This document shows, in pieces, positions 61,889 through 64,000 of a DNA stretch of 64,000 nt (position 1 is its first letter; the number at the start of each line of letters is the position of its first letter). The stretch is from Symbiodinium natans (Eukaryota; Sar; Dinophyceae; Suessiales; Symbiodiniaceae): positions 2,410,501 through 2,474,500 of the forward strand of contig CAJNDS010002079.1 of NCBI GenBank assembly GCA_905221605.1. Reading direction: 5' to 3'. A program made the position numbers and the translations under genes. The notes under the pieces were generated by a model that saw nothing but the letters and a program-made list of their open reading frames with translations, did not search any database and was not told the DNA's origin.

Positions 61889-62167
61889 GGCAGGACGGCC
61901 AAAAATCTCAAATCCCGGATGTTCGAATATTTGTTTTTGGAGGGGGGTTCTTAAGCAGCTAGTAAGCAAGGCCAAGTGTCTTGGTCCTGCTGGCCGCCCC
62001 CAGACCGCGAGCATGCCGCGTGGAAACTCGGACTGCAGCCAGTGGTCAGTCGAACACGGTCACCCTCAGAGTCGAACATGATCTCTCAAGTCCTAAATGT
62101 CCTACATTTCTAAGTAAGCCCTCAGAATTCCTCAGAGTCTAAGATGATTCTGGGACCCTAAAAACCC

Positions 62168-62270
62168 CTACATGGTGAATTATGCTCCCTTTTGGTGTCA
62201 CTATTATAAGGCGGCCCCACGTATTTAGGGTACCCCAGAAGGGGCCATAAATCTTGAGAACTGACCAAAT
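62168..62270. mobile_element. MITE-like element, family 3
   Basis: TATGCTCCCTTTTGGTGTCA and GGGGCCATAAATCTTGAGAA are decayed arms; interior TATTATAAGGCGGCCCC matches family 3. Confidence 0.7.
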
Positions 62271-62303
62271 CCTACACCCTTCAACTAGAATTCCTCAGAG
62301 TCA

Positions 62304-62476
62304 GCGTGGGAGACTTCCTCGAGAGCCCTAAACCCCAAACCCTAAACCCTAAACCCCTAAACCCCTTAACCCCTTAACCCCTTAACCCCTTAACCCCTTA
62401 ACCCCTTAAACCCTAAAGCCTAAACCCTAAACCGCGGAAAGCAGGGCCGCGCGGCGCGTTGGAGACTTCCTCGAGA
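62304..62476. repeat. 21-bp direct duplication bracketing a telomere-like array
   Basis: 62304-62324 and 62456-62476 match at 20 of 21 bases (core GGAGACTTCCTCGAGA). Between them lie CCCTAAA, CCCCTAAA and CCCCTTAA units. The right copy lies inside the exon at 62434. Confidence 0.88.
62330..62434. repeat. (CCCTAAA)n with AACCCCTT octamers
   Basis: About four CCCTAAA-type units, six AACCCCTT octamers, then CCCTAAA again. Confidence 0.94.
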
Positions 62477-62524
62477 CCCCCGACTCTGGGGAGCTCGCTG
62501 AGCACCTGGGTCGTGAAGCTTCAG
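62434..62524 (+). CDS. Putative exon with telomeric donor
   Basis: Acceptor GGAAAGCAG|G, frame AARRVGDFLETPDSGELAEH then LGREAS, donor CTTCAG|GTTTAGGG. A very clear exon by frame and splice sites. Product unknown. Its VGDFLE segment is the part duplicated upstream. Confidence 0.6.
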
Positions 62525-62594
62525 GTTTAGGGCTTAGGGATTAGGATCTAGGGTCTAGGGTTGTGAAGGGTCCGAGTTTGTAGAGTGTGTGGGG

Positions 62595-62703
62595 CTTAGG
62601 GTTTAGGGTTTGGGGTTTGGGGTTTAGGGTTTAGGGTTTGGGGTTCAGGGTCTCGGGTTTGGGGTTTAGGGTTTGGGCTTTGGGTTTAGGGTTTAGGGTT
62701 TGG
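62595..62703. repeat. (TTTAGGG/TTTGGGG)n array
   Basis: About 15 mixed units. Confidence 0.93.
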
Positions 62704-62744
62704 GGTTCACACTGCCAAGATGCCGGCTCCGAGATCGCGAGCTA

Positions 62745-63540
62745 TCTTTTTTTATGGTTTAGATTCCCTTAGAAGACCCCTTAAACCAAAAAGGGCACCC
62801 TTTTTGATTGCTACTCCTGGGTTTAGAAGATGTTTGTGGTGCTTTGCGTGAAAGGCATGGCTTAGGTTTTTGGCTTCGTGTTCAGGAACTTGAATTATAA
62901 GCTACCACAATATATAGAACCAGTATAGGAAATCATACTTATATGGCAAGCCTCAATACCACCTGACCAGTCTGAGAAGCACACGCCCTCTTTGTCTTAC
63001 GCCTAAGTTCTCGACAACACACATCGAAGCCCGAATACGCAATTTGGGAAGTAGTGAATTAGGTACACTACTATTCCTTCAAAGCAAAATTCTATATGAG
63101 GGGGGGGGGGGGGGGTCGAAGGTACCAAATTACTCTTGCCTCCTAAGAATCGAGATCCTAAACCCGGAACCCTAAGCCCTCGACTCAATAAGTTTCTGAG
63201 GCCATCAAACACGGCAAAGCCCTAGAAGCTCTAAAGAATATGCGGGCGTTTCACCAACTTAGGGTTTAGGCTTTCCGGTTTAGGGGCGTTCGGCAGTTGG
63301 GGAGGGTACCTCTGTGTTTCTACTATTTGCTTACGAACCCACCAAACAATAACAGCATTCTTCACTATAAGGGCAACATAGGGAACATTATCGTTCTTCT
63401 TGTGGGGTACTTCAGCAAAGGTTCCCCATGCAGAAGCACTGCTCTTGACCGAAACCCTAAACCCTAAACCCTAACCCTAAGCCCTAAGCCCTAAGCCCTA
63501 AACCCTAAACCCTAAACCCTAAGTAAGACCACGTTTCCTC
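62745..63540. other. Non-coding DNA
   Basis: A family-1-like fragment at 62750-62830 (AAAAAGGGCACCC...CTCCTGGGTTTAG), a G17 run at 63100 and C-type units at 63454-63521. No exon recognised. Confidence 0.4.
63454..63521. repeat. (CCCTAAA/CCCTAAG)n array
   Basis: About ten units with a pure CCCTAAG block. Confidence 0.95.
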
Positions 63541-63552
63541 TGTAGGCTGCTT

Positions 63553-63624
63553 CTTCCCGAGTCCACATTGTCGAGATCCTTCGCTCCGGGGCTGAGCTAC
63601 GTCCATGCCAAGGACTGGATCTAG
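63553..63624 (+). CDS. Putative terminal exon with TAG stop
   Basis: Frame LPESTLSRSFAPGLSYVHAK then DWI and TAG, the stop overlapping the first telomere-like unit. A second frame is open, so moderate confidence. Confidence 0.45.
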   Translation, partial: LPESTLSRSFAPGLSYVHAKDWI

Positions 63625-63625
63625 G

Positions 63626-63757
63626 GTTTAGGGTTTAGGGTTTAGGGTTTAGGGTTTGGGTTTAGGGTTTAGGGTTTAGGGTTTAGGGTTTAGGGTTTAG
63701 GGTTTAGGGTTTAGGGTTTAGGGTTTAGGGTTTAGGGTTTAGGGTTTAGGGTTTAGT
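63626..63757. repeat. (TTTAGGG)n array
   Basis: About 19 units with a single 6-bp deviant. Confidence 0.97.
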
Positions 63758-63889
63758 GGTTTAAGGTTCAGGCGCACGAAGAAAGACACAAGCAAAGCAA
63801 CAACGCACAAAGCCGAAGAGAACACGCCTACCTCGTAGGATTTTCCTTCACCCCCCATATAGGACATACCCAGTTGCGGCCTTACTTAG

Positions 63890-63983
63890 GGTTTAGGGTT
63901 TAGGGTTTAGGGTTTAGGGTTTAGGGGGTTTAGGGGGTTTAGGGGGTTTAGGGGGTTTAGGGGGTTTAGGGTTCAGGGTTCAG
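63890..63983. repeat. (TTTAGGG)n then (TTTAGGGGG)n array
   Basis: Five heptamers, then five TTTAGGGGG nonamers, then TTCAGGG. Confidence 0.96.
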
Positions 63984-64000
63984 GGTTAAAGTGGTATCAA

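Larger units (their letters stand above)
1..64000. repeat. Interstitial telomere-like repeats throughout the window
   Basis: Arrays of TTTAGGG or its complement CCCTAAA recur roughly every few hundred bases except in about 28.6-33.6 kb, 46.6-47.6 kb and 48.6-53.7 kb. Typical arrays have 4-18 units. Variants include TTCAGGG, TTTGGGG, TTTCGGG, TTTAGGGG and TTTATAGGG. Both orientations alternate and unique DNA continues on both sides, so this is not a chromosome end. Most arrays flank short coding-like islands and so lie in introns. The larger arrays are listed separately. Confidence 0.97.

Noticed and set aside
1-64000. Window as a chromosome end
   Set aside because: Arrays are short, occur in both orientations and are embedded in unique DNA along the full 64 kb.
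1-64000. CRISPR array
   Set aside because: Direct repeats are contiguous telomere-like units or tandem satellites; there are no regular unique spacers and no cas-like genes.
1-64000. Dinoflagellate spliced-leader relics marking retroposed genes
   Set aside because: I looked for the conserved TTTTGGCTCAAG end and did not find it.
1-64000. tRNA or rRNA genes
   Set aside because: No cloverleaf with box A and box B and no rRNA core sequence was noticed by eye; a covariance-model scan would be decisive.

Overview
This window looks like nuclear DNA of a protist with plant-type telomere repeats, most likely a dinoflagellate (a chromerid is the main alternative). Three things point there: TTTAGGG/CCCTAAA heptamers are scattered through almost the whole window as interstitial arrays; coding sequence comes in very small exons (about 30-110 nt) separated by long introns; and several introns that can be placed by protein homology use GC as well as GT donors with AG|G-like acceptors, as dinoflagellates do. 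I saw no bacterial operons, rRNA, tRNA or CRISPR array. Every coding segment placed with confidence is on the + strand.

Layout. From 0 to 28.5 kb, and again from 33.6 to 48.6 kb and 53.7 to 64 kb, short GC-rich islands open in a sensible reading frame sit between telomere-like arrays. The commonest order on the + strand is (CCCTAAA)n, exon, (TTTAGGG)n, so many introns begin with a TTTAGGG array (often with GTTTAGGG as the donor) and end with a CCCTAAA array. Between 37.9 and 46.2 kb eight such islands, read in order, give a Dnmt2/TRDMT1-type C5-methyltransferase: motif I GIGG, EVYxxNF, NIEQL, the catalytic SPPCQPF, DxR, ALEN and VKGF. This is the best-identified gene. Its start and C-terminal part are not identified.

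From 28.6 to 33.4 kb there are no telomere-like arrays. Here a phase-consistent gene model with GT-AG introns (30156-33207, about 480 residues) encodes a tryptophan-rich protein of unknown function, possibly GNAT-like at its end. From 48.6 to 53.7 kb there is a repeat block: a dispersed repeat with AGCATCATGAGCATCAG cores, a 1.8-kb element with terminal inverted repeats and TA flanks (Tc1/mariner-like ends) carrying a 48-bp hairpin minisatellite, and a GC-rich minisatellite open in many frames.

At least eight families of short inverted-repeat (MITE-like) elements lie in the introns, and some copies carry a telomere-like array where a sister copy has none. Together with a 35-bp exon duplication bracketing one array (38444-38595), this suggests that telomeric DNA was inserted at breaks and that some insertions became introns. 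Most single-exon calls outside the two gene models are frame-and-splice-site judgements by eye; several islands are open in more than one frame, so names are withheld.
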